Shown here one piece after another: positions 1 to 7,823 of a stretch of 27,448 nt of DNA. Positions within the stretch are counted from its first letter, which is position 1, and the number at the start of each line of letters is the position of its first letter. The notes beneath the pieces are model-generated. The model did not search any database and was not told the DNA's origin. It saw only the letters and a program-made list of their open reading frames with translations. The DNA comes from Vicinamibacteria bacterium (GTDB lineage: Bacteria; Acidobacteriota; Vicinamibacteria; Vicinamibacterales; UBA2999). A program made the position numbers and the translations under genes. The DNA is taken from NCBI GenBank assembly GCA_025938035.1, contig JAICQE010000039.1, forward strand, positions 1 through 27,448, given 5' to 3'.

Positions 1-287
1 CCCCAGCCCTTTGCCGGATCGATCAGCGGCCTGCCGATCGTCTTGACGTAGCCGGCCGCCATCTGGCGGCGCTCACGCAGTTCCCGGCCGCCGCCGGCAA
101 TCGTCGCCGCGCGCAGCAGCGCCTGCCCGGCCCGTGTATCACGGAGGTGGAAGTACAGACTCTTTTCGGCGGAGCGGACACGCCCGGCGACGTAGCGCGC
201 CAGCTTCGCGCCGCGCTGCGCCTGCTTCTTCGCGCGGCTCACGCCGCGAAGCGTCTTCTGCACGACGAGTCCAGGGAACCCGGTCAC
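1..287 (-). CDS. Hypothetical protein, 3' end cut off by the window
   Basis: A GTG start (complement of 285-287) overlaps the TGA of the SDR gene in a GTGA junction, and the frame stays open for 95 codons to the window edge. The visible part begins VTGFPGLVVQKTLRG, is rich in Lys, Arg and Ala up to about residue 40, and ends near IGRPLIDPAKGW. I do not recognise the family. The overlap and the strand make it the next gene of the glycan operon, translationally coupled to the SDR. Codon use is GC-rich like its neighbours. Without the rest of the protein no function can be assigned. Confidence 0.6.
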   Translation of the reverse strand, partial: MTGFPGLVVQKTLRGVSRAKKQAQRGAKLARYVAGRVRSAEKSLYFHLRDTRAGQALLRAATIAGGGRELRERRQMAAGYVKTIGRPLIDPAKGW

Positions 288-1093
288 CAGGCGGTGAAAC
301 CTCCGTCCACGCGAAGTTCGGCACCGGTCACGTACGCCGAGGCGTCGGACGCCAGAAACTGCAGCGGACCGATCAAGTCCTGATGGCTGGCCATGCGCCC
401 AAGCGGAACCCGGGCGTTGAACTTCGACTTGAACCGGTCGTCCTGGGCGCCCAGCACACCGCCGGGCGACAGCGTGTTCACGCGGACACCGAGTGGTCCC
501 CACGCCGTCGCGAAGTACTTCGTCAGGTTCACGACCGCGGCCTTCGACGCGCCGTATGCCGGCGGCTTCAGAAACGGCGGATCGCTGACGATGTGGTCGT
601 AGAAGCGTGCGTCCGGCGACACGGATGCATAGAGCGAGCCGATGTTGATGATCGAGCCGCGGCCCGCTTTGGCCATGTCGCCGCCGAACAGCTGCGTGAC
701 CTGAAACAAGCCCAGCGTGTTGACTTCGAAGATGCGGCGGTTCACGTCGAAGGGGATGTCCTCGAGGCGGTGGCCGCCACCAGCAGCGGCCGGCGGAGCG
801 TCGATGCCGGCGTTGTTGACGAGCACCGACGGGACATCGTGGCGCGCGAGCACCTCGTCGCGCGCGGCGCCGAGTGCGGCGCGATCGGTGACATTCGCCC
901 CGATCAGCGTGAGCCGGCCGGAGTGTGCCGACTGCAGAGCCTCGAATGCCGCGTTCGGTCTGGCGCCGGGCAGATCCAGGCCGATGACCATCGCGCCTGC
1001 TTCGAGCAGCGCCTGCGCCCAGACGGGCCCGAGATTGCCGAGCGCACCGGTGACGACCGCCACGCGGCCGTCCAAGCGGAATCTGTCCGTCAT
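284..1093 (-). CDS. Short-chain dehydrogenase/reductase (SDR)
   Basis: This 269-residue classical SDR has an NAD(P)-binding TGALGNLG near residues 15-22, a VNNAG motif, the catalytic Ser in INIGSLYAS, the YGASK (YxxxK) pair and a C-terminal VDGGF. Length and motif order match complete SDR oxidoreductases that reduce or oxidise a carbonyl or alcohol in the cytoplasm. It lies directly after the NeuB-like synthase, and SDRs such as PtmA occur in nonulosonic-acid loci. A role in making or modifying the same sugar is therefore likely but inferred; the substrate cannot be read from sequence. The ATG start follows a 106-bp junction filled by a 9-bp repeat array, with no clear Shine-Dalgarno sequence. 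Confidence 0.88.
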   Translation of the reverse strand: MTDRFRLDGRVAVVTGALGNLGPVWAQALLEAGAMVIGLDLPGARPNAAFEALQSAHSGRLTLIGANVTDRAALGAARDEVLARHDVPSVLVNNAGIDAPPAAAGGGHRLEDIPFDVNRRIFEVNTLGLFQVTQLFGGDMAKAGRGSIINIGSLYASVSPDARFYDHIVSDPPFLKPPAYGASKAAVVNLTKYFATAWGPLGVRVNTLSPGGVLGAQDDRFKSKFNARVPLGRMASHQDLIGPLQFLASDASAYVTGAELRVDGGFTAW

Positions 1094-1104
1094 GTCAGGG
1101 GTCA

Positions 1105-1188
1105 GTTCAAGGAGTTCACTGGGTGCAATTGGTTCAGACGGTCTCGTTCAGATTGAACGTCTTGAACCTGTTGCACCTCTTGAACCGC
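1105..1188. repeat. Facing arrays of degenerate 9-bp repeats
   Basis: Four direct units (GTTCAAGGA, GTTCACTGG, GTGCAATTG, GTTCAGACG; 1105-1140) face four inverted units (TTGAACGTC, TTGAACCTG, TTGCACCTC, TTGAACCGC; 1153-1188). The arrays fill almost the whole gap between the NeuB-like and SDR genes. The RNA could fold into an imperfect long hairpin. There is no T-tract, so a simple terminator is unlikely. Confidence 0.7.
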
Positions 1189-1199
1189 CAGCAGAGTGG

Positions 1200-2273
1200 C
1201 TACACTCCTGCCGCGGCAGTAGCGGGCCGCCCGACGAGCTCGAGCGTCAGCGACTGATCGGCGCGGATGTCACGGCTCAGCGCCTGGCCGACGATCTGAT
1301 CGAGGTAATAGGGCGGCAGGCCGTCGCCCGGGCTCTTGATCGCGACGTCGGCGATGGTCAGCACGTGGCCCGCGGGAAGATCGCGGGCGGCAACCAGCTT
1401 CTTCCCCATCTTCAGTACCGGGCTCGCCTCGCTGGCGTAGACCTTCTTGCGGCCGTCGCCGAGCGCCATGCGCACCCGCTGCAGATCCCGAATCATCTTC
1501 TTCATGCCGACCGGCTCGAGCGAGAACCGATGGTCGGTGCCCTTCATCGCCCGGTTCAGCGTGAAGTGCTTCTCGATGATCCGGGCGCCGAGCATGTACG
1601 CGGCCACCGGCATGGCGATGCCGTTGTCGTGGCCGGAGTAGCCGATGACGATCTCCGGGAACTTTTCGCGATAGGTGGTGATGACCCGCAGGTCGAGCTC
1701 GGCGAATTCCGCCGGGTATCCGCACGTGCACTGCAGCAGGCACAGCCGCGGGTTGATCGGCATGATGACGTCATAGGCGCGCTGCACGTCGTCCATGGTG
1801 CCGCCGCCGGTGCTCACGATCATCGGCTTGCCGATCTTGGCGACGTGGCGCAGCAGCGGGATGTTCTTCAGATCGCCCGAGGCGATCTTGTAGGCCGGCG
1901 TGTTCAGCTCGGCCAGGAAGTCCGCGCTCCTGATGTCGAAGGCCGTCGAGAAGAACGCCATCCCCAGCCGGCCGGACTCCGCCTGCAGTGCCTCGTATTC
2001 GGACCTGCCGAACTCGAGCGCCTCGCGGTGTTCGCCGTAGGTGGCGCCAAAGCTGTTCTCGTTGTCGTACGGCTTGTCGTACATCTCGCGCGTGTAGAGC
2101 GAGCGGTTGTCGCGCTTCTGCAGCTTCCCGGCGTCGACGCCGCATTCGGCCGCCGCCTGGAACAGCTCCTTGGCCGTCTTCAGGCTGCCCTGATGGTTGT
2201 GGCCGATCTCCGCGATGACATACGCATCGCTGTCGTCGCTGATGATGCGGTCGCCGATGATGAGCTGACGCAT
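1200..2273 (-). CDS. NeuB-family nonulosonic acid synthase with SAF domain
   Basis: The 357-residue protein has the full length and layout of the NeuB/PseI/LegI/SpsE family, which condenses phosphoenolpyruvate with a six-carbon amino sugar to give a nine-carbon keto acid. The TIM-barrel shows AEIGHNHQGS (21-30), KLQKR (50-54), the metal-site EKHFTL (234-239) and TDHRFSLEP (246-254). A C-terminal antifreeze-like SAF domain spans about 291-348. An AAGGGA ribosome-binding site sits about 8 nt before the ATG. No NeuA-type CMP transferase, NeuC or Pse/Leg enzyme set is visible, so the product could be sialic, legionaminic or another ulosonic acid. Upstream lies the nucleotidyltransferase-methyltransferase fusion, downstream the SDR. 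Confidence 0.93.
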   Translation of the reverse strand: MRQLIIGDRIISDDSDAYVIAEIGHNHQGSLKTAKELFQAAAECGVDAGKLQKRDNRSLYTREMYDKPYDNENSFGATYGEHREALEFGRSEYEALQAESGRLGMAFFSTAFDIRSADFLAELNTPAYKIASGDLKNIPLLRHVAKIGKPMIVSTGGGTMDDVQRAYDVIMPINPRLCLLQCTCGYPAEFAELDLRVITTYREKFPEIVIGYSGHDNGIAMPVAAYMLGARIIEKHFTLNRAMKGTDHRFSLEPVGMKKMIRDLQRVRMALGDGRKKVYASEASPVLKMGKKLVAARDLPAGHVLTIADVAIKSPGDGLPPYYLDQIVGQALSRDIRADQSLTLELVGRPATAAAGV

Positions 2274-2286
2274 GGATCGTTCCCTT

Positions 2287-2314
2287 CAGTTGTCAGTTGT
2301 CAGTTGTCACTTGC
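2287..2314. repeat. 7-bp tandem repeat array (CAGTTGT)n
   Basis: Three perfect CAGTTGT units (2287-2307) are followed by a degenerate fourth, CACTTGC (2308-2314). The array overlaps the 3' end of the nucleotidyltransferase-methyltransferase gene and provides its last codons and TGA stop. The same unit recurs at 18054-18074. Confidence 0.9.
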
Positions 2315-3412
2315 GACTTTTTCGTACACGAGCACCCGGCCCTTGCCCATCCAGTCGATCCGGTCCTCGAGGTCCTTGCGCTGGCGGAATCCCTCGAGCA
2401 CGAAGAACAGCCGGAGCAGATCCTTGTTGAGCAGCGTGATGTGCGACGGATCGACGTCGAACTGCGTGGTGACGTCGAGCAGCGTCGCCGGATTCGGGTG
2501 AAACCTGGTCGTCACGTACGCGAACTTCGAGCTGATGCGGCAGATGTTCCGGACGCCCTCGCGCACCTGCAGGACGGTCAGGTGCTCGAACACCTCGCGG
2601 CAGATCACGAGATCGTAGGCGTTGTCCGGAATGCTCGGCTCCGCCACCGGTCCAATCGTGATCCGGTCGCGCACCTCAGCCGGCGCCAGCTCGCGGGAGC
2701 TGGGCGCGAAGTCCACGCCGTCGGCGGCGATGCCCACTTCCTGCAGCAGAAACATCAGCGCGCCGGGACCGCAGCCCAGGTCCAGTACTCGTTTCGGCTG
2801 AAACACCTCTTTGATTACCTGCGGGTGCCGTCCCTCGATCTTGCGGCGGGTTTCAATCGTGTAGTCGTTGCCGGCCTGGCGCCAGTCGCTGACGAAATAC
2901 TCCGAGTCGTAATGCTCAGGTTCGATGACCTTCTGGGTGAAGACCAGGTTCTCGAACGCCGGCAGGTCCACGTGGCCGTTCGGCCCGGATTCGAAGGCCT
3001 TCAGCAGCTTGGTCGACGAGTCGCGGACGGTGTCGAGGAAGACGATCTCGATGCCTTCTTCGCGGCAGATCCGCACCTGCTCCGGCGGCAGCCGGCCTTC
3101 CCAGTCCTTGCCTTTGATGTAATGCGTCGGCTGGAGTTCCCGGAGGACGGTCTCGGTGTCCACCGGACTGACGTGGGTGAAGTCGATCGGCTTCAGCGCA
3201 TCGATCACGGCCGCCCGCTGCGCCGCCGGCAGCAGCGGTGCGTGCTTGGCGCTGGTGTACGAATCGGGCGCGATGTTGCACAGGAGCGTGCCGCCGAGTT
3301 CGCGCGCGCGAGTGAAGTACTCGACGTGGCCGTGATGCAGCGGATCGAACGCGCCGTCCACCATCGCCACCTTCTTCCGGTACTGCCGCAGGTCCCTGTA
3401 GCCAACGATCAT
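2300..3412 (-). CDS. Nucleotidyltransferase-SAM methyltransferase fusion
   Basis: The 370-residue protein has two domains. Residues 1 to about 150 form a cytidylyltransferase-like (RfaE/TagD-type) nucleotidyltransferase with GAFDPLHHGH (HxGH at 26-29) and a DSSTKLL segment (131-137), matching the second conserved motif of the family. Residues about 165-370 form a class I methyltransferase with VLDLGCGPG (209-217) and a downstream VICREVFEHL. The first domain would join NTP to a phosphorylated sugar or alcohol; the second would methylate an unknown acceptor. One chain suggests consecutive steps on one metabolite. It lies just upstream of the NeuB-like gene but is not a NeuA homologue. The last residues, Ser-Asp-Asn-stop, are encoded by a 7-bp repeat array. 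Confidence 0.85.
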   Translation of the reverse strand: MIVGYRDLRQYRKKVAMVDGAFDPLHHGHVEYFTRARELGGTLLCNIAPDSYTSAKHAPLLPAAQRAAVIDALKPIDFTHVSPVDTETVLRELQPTHYIKGKDWEGRLPPEQVRICREEGIEIVFLDTVRDSSTKLLKAFESGPNGHVDLPAFENLVFTQKVIEPEHYDSEYFVSDWRQAGNDYTIETRRKIEGRHPQVIKEVFQPKRVLDLGCGPGALMFLLQEVGIAADGVDFAPSSRELAPAEVRDRITIGPVAEPSIPDNAYDLVICREVFEHLTVLQVREGVRNICRISSKFAYVTTRFHPNPATLLDVTTQFDVDPSHITLLNKDLLRLFFVLEGFRQRKDLEDRIDWMGKGRVLVYEKVASDN

Positions 3413-3428
3413 CGGTAGCGAATTCTCT

Positions 3429-4451
3429 CTAATGAATCTCGATCAGCGCGAGGCCGGTGCGATCGAGGAACGGGTAAATCCCGCCGGGTCCGAAGTCGGC
3501 GATCGCCTCCGGCGCGATCGGCACTCCGCCGACGTCCAGTGCGGGCACATCGGCCGCGATGTCCTCGCGGACGAAGAACGCATTCACGCCGCGCGGCTCC
3601 ACCAGCACGAGCCGGTACCCCTTGCGCGCGCCGAGCTTCACCAGGGCGCGCAGCGACGCACCGTAGTACGCAAAGCGGGGAACGTCGAAGCGATGCCTGT
3701 TGAATTCCGGATCGTACGGGATCGTCACGGACCGATCGGCGCCGAGAAACGGATTGTATTCGACGATCACGACGCGCGGGCGGCACGAGGTGAGCTGCTC
3801 CCACACCCAGTAGTCGATGCCGTCGATGTCGATGCTCAGGAGGTCGATATCGCCGGCGAATCCGTGGGACGAGACGAGGTCGTTGATGTTCTCGCGCGTC
3901 ACCTGCGCCTGCGCGACGGCGACCGCGGGCGCGAAGCGCCGCTGCAGCGCCGCCACCCGGCCGGCGTCGACGTCGACCATCAACCCGGTCCATCCCAGTT
4001 CCTTGGCAAGAAACCCGGAGTTCCCGCCGTTGACGCCGGCGCCAATCTCGACGAAGCGGTGCGTGGCGGCGCCAACCCGCTGGAAGAGGGCGACGGTGAT
4101 GCCATCCTCCTCGTGCTCCGACAGCCCGCGAAAACGCCGCGCCAGCGTCGCCTGCGGCTCCGGAAGCTGGCCGTTCAGGAACGTGTTCCGGATGAGAGCG
4201 TCGACGTTGTACTCAATCTTGCGGAGGCGGCCCGTCTGCGCGACCGCGTCGAGGCGCGCCACGTACTGCGTCAGCGTGTCGATCTGTTTATCCATCCGAT
4301 CGAGGCGCTTCGCCAGCCGCAGGATGTTCTTCTCCACCGCCTTGGTGAGCCGTTCCTCGCTGCGCTCGATGGTCTTTCTGCTGGCCACGAGATCGTCGCG
4401 CGACGCAACGCCGAGGCGTTCCTGGACGAACCGGCGAAGAGCCCGCAGCAT
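3429..4451 (-). CDS. FkbM-like SAM methyltransferase, paralogue 1
   Basis: In this 340-residue protein residues about 15-80 are charged and heptad-like, probably a coiled coil. The remainder resembles FkbM-type or related class I methyltransferases: RFVEIGAGVNGGNSGFL as glycine-rich motif I, VTRENIN, then DLLSIDIDGIDYWVWE, VTIPYDPEFN, YYGASL and KGYRLV. It is clearly homologous to the genes at 9383-10333 and 17123-18046. FkbM proteins O-methylate sugars or polyketides; glycan methylation is the expected role, but no substrate is visible. The ATG follows the stop of the GT2 fusion gene after 3 nt, so the two are probably co-translated. Confidence 0.8.
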   Translation of the reverse strand: MLRALRRFVQERLGVASRDDLVASRKTIERSEERLTKAVEKNILRLAKRLDRMDKQIDTLTQYVARLDAVAQTGRLRKIEYNVDALIRNTFLNGQLPEPQATLARRFRGLSEHEEDGITVALFQRVGAATHRFVEIGAGVNGGNSGFLAKELGWTGLMVDVDAGRVAALQRRFAPAVAVAQAQVTRENINDLVSSHGFAGDIDLLSIDIDGIDYWVWEQLTSCRPRVVIVEYNPFLGADRSVTIPYDPEFNRHRFDVPRFAYYGASLRALVKLGARKGYRLVLVEPRGVNAFFVREDIAADVPALDVGGVPIAPEAIADFGPGGIYPFLDRTGLALIEIH

Positions 4452-4454
4452 CCG

Positions 4455-6641
4455 CTACGAACCCACCGCCCGGTCCATGTGGACGACACCGCCTTGGACG
4501 ACACCGCCGAGCACGCTGCGCAGCGTGTCCGCCGAACGGGTGTCGAGGGCGGACGCGGGCACGCCCATCAGCCGCGTCAGACGCCACCAGACATCCATGT
4601 GCGACGGCAGCAGTTCCGCCTGCGTCGAATAGAAGGCGAACGACGGCACGCCGTAGAACGTCGCCAGATACGCAAGCCCGCCGTAGGTGCCGACGAACGC
4701 TCGCGCGTTGCTGACGATCTCCGTCTGCACCTCCAGGTTCCGCTCGGCGGTCATCAGCCGATCGACATGGTGGATGCCCATGCCCGGCACGTGCAGGTCG
4801 TCGTGGTCGTCCAGCTTCAACCCGGTGTTCAGGAGCACCACCGGAACCTCGCGGCTGATCGAGCGCACGACGTCCGCCGCAAACCGCCGGTTCTCCGGCG
4901 TATCCGGGAACGACGGACGGAAGTAGAAGCGGACGGCGACGTAGTCGCGCGGCAGATCCTTGAGCGCGGCGCTCCGGTCGACGCGCGCCAGCGGCTTGTA
5001 CTCGGTGTGCTGCTTCAGAATCCCGACACCGGCCTTCTCGAACCAGAAGAAGCGCAGCAGCCGGTACATCGGTCCCGGGTGCAGCAGCTCGACGCGATCG
5101 AGTCCGAGCCGTGTCTTCACCCGATCGGCGATGTCCCGATCCATCGCCTCGATGCGGTATTGCTTCTGATGGCCGGCCTTGTCCCAGCGCAGCTCGTTCG
5201 CCTCGCGATACTCATCCAGCGAGAAGAGATCGAACACGTCGACGTACTCCCGGCTGATGTGGCTGTACCAGTGCCGTGCGCCGCCGCGCGAGACGACGAT
5301 CAGGCGGCGCTTCTCCAGGCCGAACTCCTTCAGCGCCCAGTTGAGAAAGGGAATCCAGTAGAGCAGCTCGTAGCCGACCTCGCCGACCCAGGGGCCGATG
5401 ACAATCGGAGCGTCCGTCTTCGTGAGCGGCTCGATTTCACGGCGCATCGCCTCGGCGTGCGGTGCGGCAGGAAGCTCGTCGAGCTGATCCTTCACCAGCG
5501 ACGGAATCACGCGCGTCTTCACGATCGGCAGCGCCTGCAGTGTGTTGAGGAACCAGAGCCCGGGCCGCCGCACCGCTTCGAAGCTGTAGTACCTGACTTT
5601 CTTGCCGAGGCGCGCGCGCGCTTTCCTCAAAGCCTTAGCACCCATGAATTCCCTCAGGTGCGCCCTCGTCCAGTCGACCACGCCGCGCCGGGCGATCGAG
5701 CGGAGCACCAGACGCAGGCGCCGCTCGTACGGGCGCAAGACCTCGAGCCGTTCCAGGATCCAGAACCGGATGGCGCGCAGGGTCTGCCAGATGTGCAGCA
5801 GACCGGCCAGCACGAAGCACTGAACGGACGCGGCGACGCCGGCCGCACGGGAGATCTCCGGACGCCCCTCGCCGCGAACAGTGAAGGTCCAGAACAGGCT
5901 GACGGCGTGGCTGATCCACCACGGGAAGTACGCGTAGAGCGGCCGGCCCTGCGGAAAGAAGCTGACGCGCTGACGGCCGAGGCTGAAGATGCGGCCGTAC
6001 CAGCGACGGAACCACAGCACCTGCGGCACCTGTTTGAACTGACCGTATAGCGACAGCTCCGTGAACAGCAGGCGATCCGGCACCAGCACGTGGCGGTAGA
6101 CGCCGGCACGCTCCAGCGCGTTGATGCGATAGAGCCCGTAGACCATGTTGCCGGCCGACATGTGTCTGATGCCGCGGCGCATCCGGACCCAGCGATCGGT
6201 CACGCCAAACGTGTCGAAGGCCCACGGCCGCCGCTTCAGCACTTCGCCCGCGGCGCCGATGCGCCGGTTGAGCGGGTAGGTGAGCACCACCTCCGGATGC
6301 GCGTCGAGCGCCTCGACGAGCTGCTGCAGCCAGCGCGGGTGCCACAGGTCGTGATCGCTCGCCCAGGCGAAATACTCGGCGTCGGGATACTTCGCGCGGG
6401 CCGCGTTGAAGGCTTCGTGCGAATTGCCGATCAGGCCGAGGCGCTCGGTGTTGCACTGATACGAGACGCGTGAGTCGAGCGCCTCGTACTCGCGGGCGAT
6501 CGCCGGCGTCTCGTCGGTGGAACAGTCGTCGACCAGCACCAGCGCGAAATCGGTATACGTCTGGCTGAGGATCGACTCGATCGCCTCCGGAAAATCCTTC
6601 GCGTGATTGAAGAGCGGCGATCCGATGATGACGCGAGGCAT
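4455..6641 (-). CDS. GT2 glycosyltransferase fused to GPW/GTYGG domain (copy 1)
   Basis: The 728-residue protein begins with a GT-A family 2 glycosyltransferase (about 1-290): PRVIIGSPLFNH, VDDCSTDET, and WASDHDLW in the place of the metal-binding DxD. A basic, partly hydrophobic linker (about 290-405) could lie on the membrane. Residues about 410-700 are the shared domain: GPWVGEVGYELLYW, RLIVVSRGG, LLHPGPMYRLL, YFRPSFPDTPEN, LDDHDD, then FVGTYGGLAYLA and a YGVPS segment. That domain also occurs at 10314-11474 and 11572-14283. A GT-B-like second transferase activity is inferred from the GxxGGLxYLA-type ending, not shown. Upstream is a 7-bp inverted repeat, downstream the FkbM-like paralogue 1. 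Confidence 0.85.
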   Translation of the reverse strand: MPRVIIGSPLFNHAKDFPEAIESILSQTYTDFALVLVDDCSTDETPAIAREYEALDSRVSYQCNTERLGLIGNSHEAFNAARAKYPDAEYFAWASDHDLWHPRWLQQLVEALDAHPEVVLTYPLNRRIGAAGEVLKRRPWAFDTFGVTDRWVRMRRGIRHMSAGNMVYGLYRINALERAGVYRHVLVPDRLLFTELSLYGQFKQVPQVLWFRRWYGRIFSLGRQRVSFFPQGRPLYAYFPWWISHAVSLFWTFTVRGEGRPEISRAAGVAASVQCFVLAGLLHIWQTLRAIRFWILERLEVLRPYERRLRLVLRSIARRGVVDWTRAHLREFMGAKALRKARARLGKKVRYYSFEAVRRPGLWFLNTLQALPIVKTRVIPSLVKDQLDELPAAPHAEAMRREIEPLTKTDAPIVIGPWVGEVGYELLYWIPFLNWALKEFGLEKRRLIVVSRGGARHWYSHISREYVDVFDLFSLDEYREANELRWDKAGHQKQYRIEAMDRDIADRVKTRLGLDRVELLHPGPMYRLLRFFWFEKAGVGILKQHTEYKPLARVDRSAALKDLPRDYVAVRFYFRPSFPDTPENRRFAADVVRSISREVPVVLLNTGLKLDDHDDLHVPGMGIHHVDRLMTAERNLEVQTEIVSNARAFVGTYGGLAYLATFYGVPSFAFYSTQAELLPSHMDVWWRLTRLMGVPASALDTRSADTLRSVLGGVVQGGVVHMDRAVGS

Positions 6642-6657
6642 TATCTGGGTGACCGGA

Positions 6658-6737
6658 AATGCAGGATGCAGAATGCAGAATGCAGACAGTACGTGCTGTC
6701 CCGACCCGCCTGCATTCTGAATTCTGAATTCTGCATT
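6658..6737. repeat. Facing 7-bp repeat arms with short centre
   Basis: The left arm has AATGCAG, GATGCAG, AATGCAG, AATGCAG (6658-6685). The right arm has CTGCATT, CTGAATT, CTGAATT, CTGCATT (6710-6737). They are near-perfect inverted copies around a 24-bp centre that itself holds ACAGTACGTGCTGT, a small inverted repeat. The arrays fill the junction between the O-methyltransferase and GT2-fusion genes. No T-tract is present. Confidence 0.92.
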
Positions 6738-6743
6738 ACCGCG

Positions 6744-7820
6744 TCAGATCTTGATCCGCTTCCAGCCGATCACGTGCTTGTAATCGGTCTTCGAGGGCTC
6801 TTCGTCCATCATTTTCTGGTAGCTGACTTTGAGCACCTGGACGTCGCGCGGCCAGAAGTACTTCGCGATGACGCGCGAGACGCTGTCCAGCTCGTGGTTC
6901 ATCGCCGAGCGTTCGCGATTCAGGCTGTAGAGAAACCGCGCGCCAAGCTCGTGCGACTTCGCCACATACGACATCACCTGCGCCGTCGTCATTTCCTGGA
7001 ACGAGACCATGTTCACCGCCAGGTCGAGACGATCGGGCGTCAGGTCCGACAGCGCCGTGTTCGGCGTGAAGATGAAATCGTAGTCGCGCCAGTTGGCAAA
7101 GATGCGATCGGCCGGCTCTTCGCCCCAGAACCGCACCTTCGCGCCGGGGAACAGCGTCATCAGATACGTCGCGGAGAAGAGAAACAGCTCCGGAAAGTCG
7201 CTGATCAGATAGGTCGTGTTCGGGCAGAGCCGCTTGAACTGGTAGGGAAACCCGCCCCATCCCGCGCCGACCTCCCACACCAGCTTTCGCTCATTCGCGT
7301 TGGCGGACCCACCAGGGTCCGCCCCACGTCCACGGAACTCTTCGAGCACAGCCCCTTTGTCCAGGGCGATGAGCACTTCGAAGAACTTCAGCGTGTCGAG
7401 ATTGACCAGCTGACCGTCGATGACGAAGCCGAAGCCGCCGAGATCGGACGGCTCGGGCACGAACAGCTCCGGGTTGCGGGCCGTCGCCTGCAGTGCGTGC
7501 AGCTTCTCCGCATAACGGGCGGCTTTCCGCTCGCGGCCCGAGCGGTAGTCGTGCACATGCAGACCCGTGATGTGAAACGAGTGCGCCCGCAGCTTGTCGA
7601 CGATGAGCGGGCTCGCGTCGAGCATGTACTCGAAGTTGGCGAGCTCTTCTTCCCAGTAGGCGCTCGGCTTGTAGTTCGGGTCGGCCTCGACGCGGCCGCG
7701 CATCTCGAGCACGCGCTCGCGCACGTACTCGTAGTTCGCGAAGGCCGGAGTCGCGCGCAGGCGCGCGATCCGCTCCGCCAGCGCGGCCGACGGCGATGCC
7801 AGGTGCACGAGATCCGTCAC
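6744..7820 (-). CDS. Putative sugar O-methyltransferase
   Basis: The 358-residue protein resembles the putative sugar O-methyltransferase family (TIGR04371-like). It has a helical N-terminal half, then VWEVGAGWGGFPYQFK (about 181-196) as SAM motif I, ISDFPELFLFSATYL, FIFTPN and NMVSFQEMT. Such genes sit in surface-polysaccharide clusters and are thought to methylate sugar hydroxyls. The GTG start lies 3 nt after the stop of the upstream glycosyltransferase-like gene, so translation is probably coupled. An insertion-like Gly-rich stretch (about 163-176) precedes motif I. The family call rests on motif recall and was not searched. Confidence 0.8.
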   Translation of the reverse strand: MTDLVHLASPSAALAERIARLRATPAFANYEYVRERVLEMRGRVEADPNYKPSAYWEEELANFEYMLDASPLIVDKLRAHSFHITGLHVHDYRSGRERKAARYAEKLHALQATARNPELFVPEPSDLGGFGFVIDGQLVNLDTLKFFEVLIALDKGAVLEEFRGRGADPGGSANANERKLVWEVGAGWGGFPYQFKRLCPNTTYLISDFPELFLFSATYLMTLFPGAKVRFWGEEPADRIFANWRDYDFIFTPNTALSDLTPDRLDLAVNMVSFQEMTTAQVMSYVAKSHELGARFLYSLNRERSAMNHELDSVSRVIAKYFWPRDVQVLKVSYQKMMDEEPSKTDYKHVIGWKRIKI

Positions 7821-7823
7821 GCG

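Noticed and set aside
1200..2273. Calling the locus a sialic acid pathway
   Set aside because: Only the synthase is present; NeuA, NeuC or Leg/Pse genes are not seen, so the exact sugar is undetermined.
2287..2314. The short tandem repeats as a CRISPR array
   Set aside because: Units are 7 bp, directly contiguous and without spacers; no Cas gene is present.
6658..6737. Inverted arrays as ordinary Rho-independent terminators
   Set aside because: No T-tract follows either arm, the stems are not GC-rich, and they lie inside a same-strand gene run; a regulatory hairpin is still possible.
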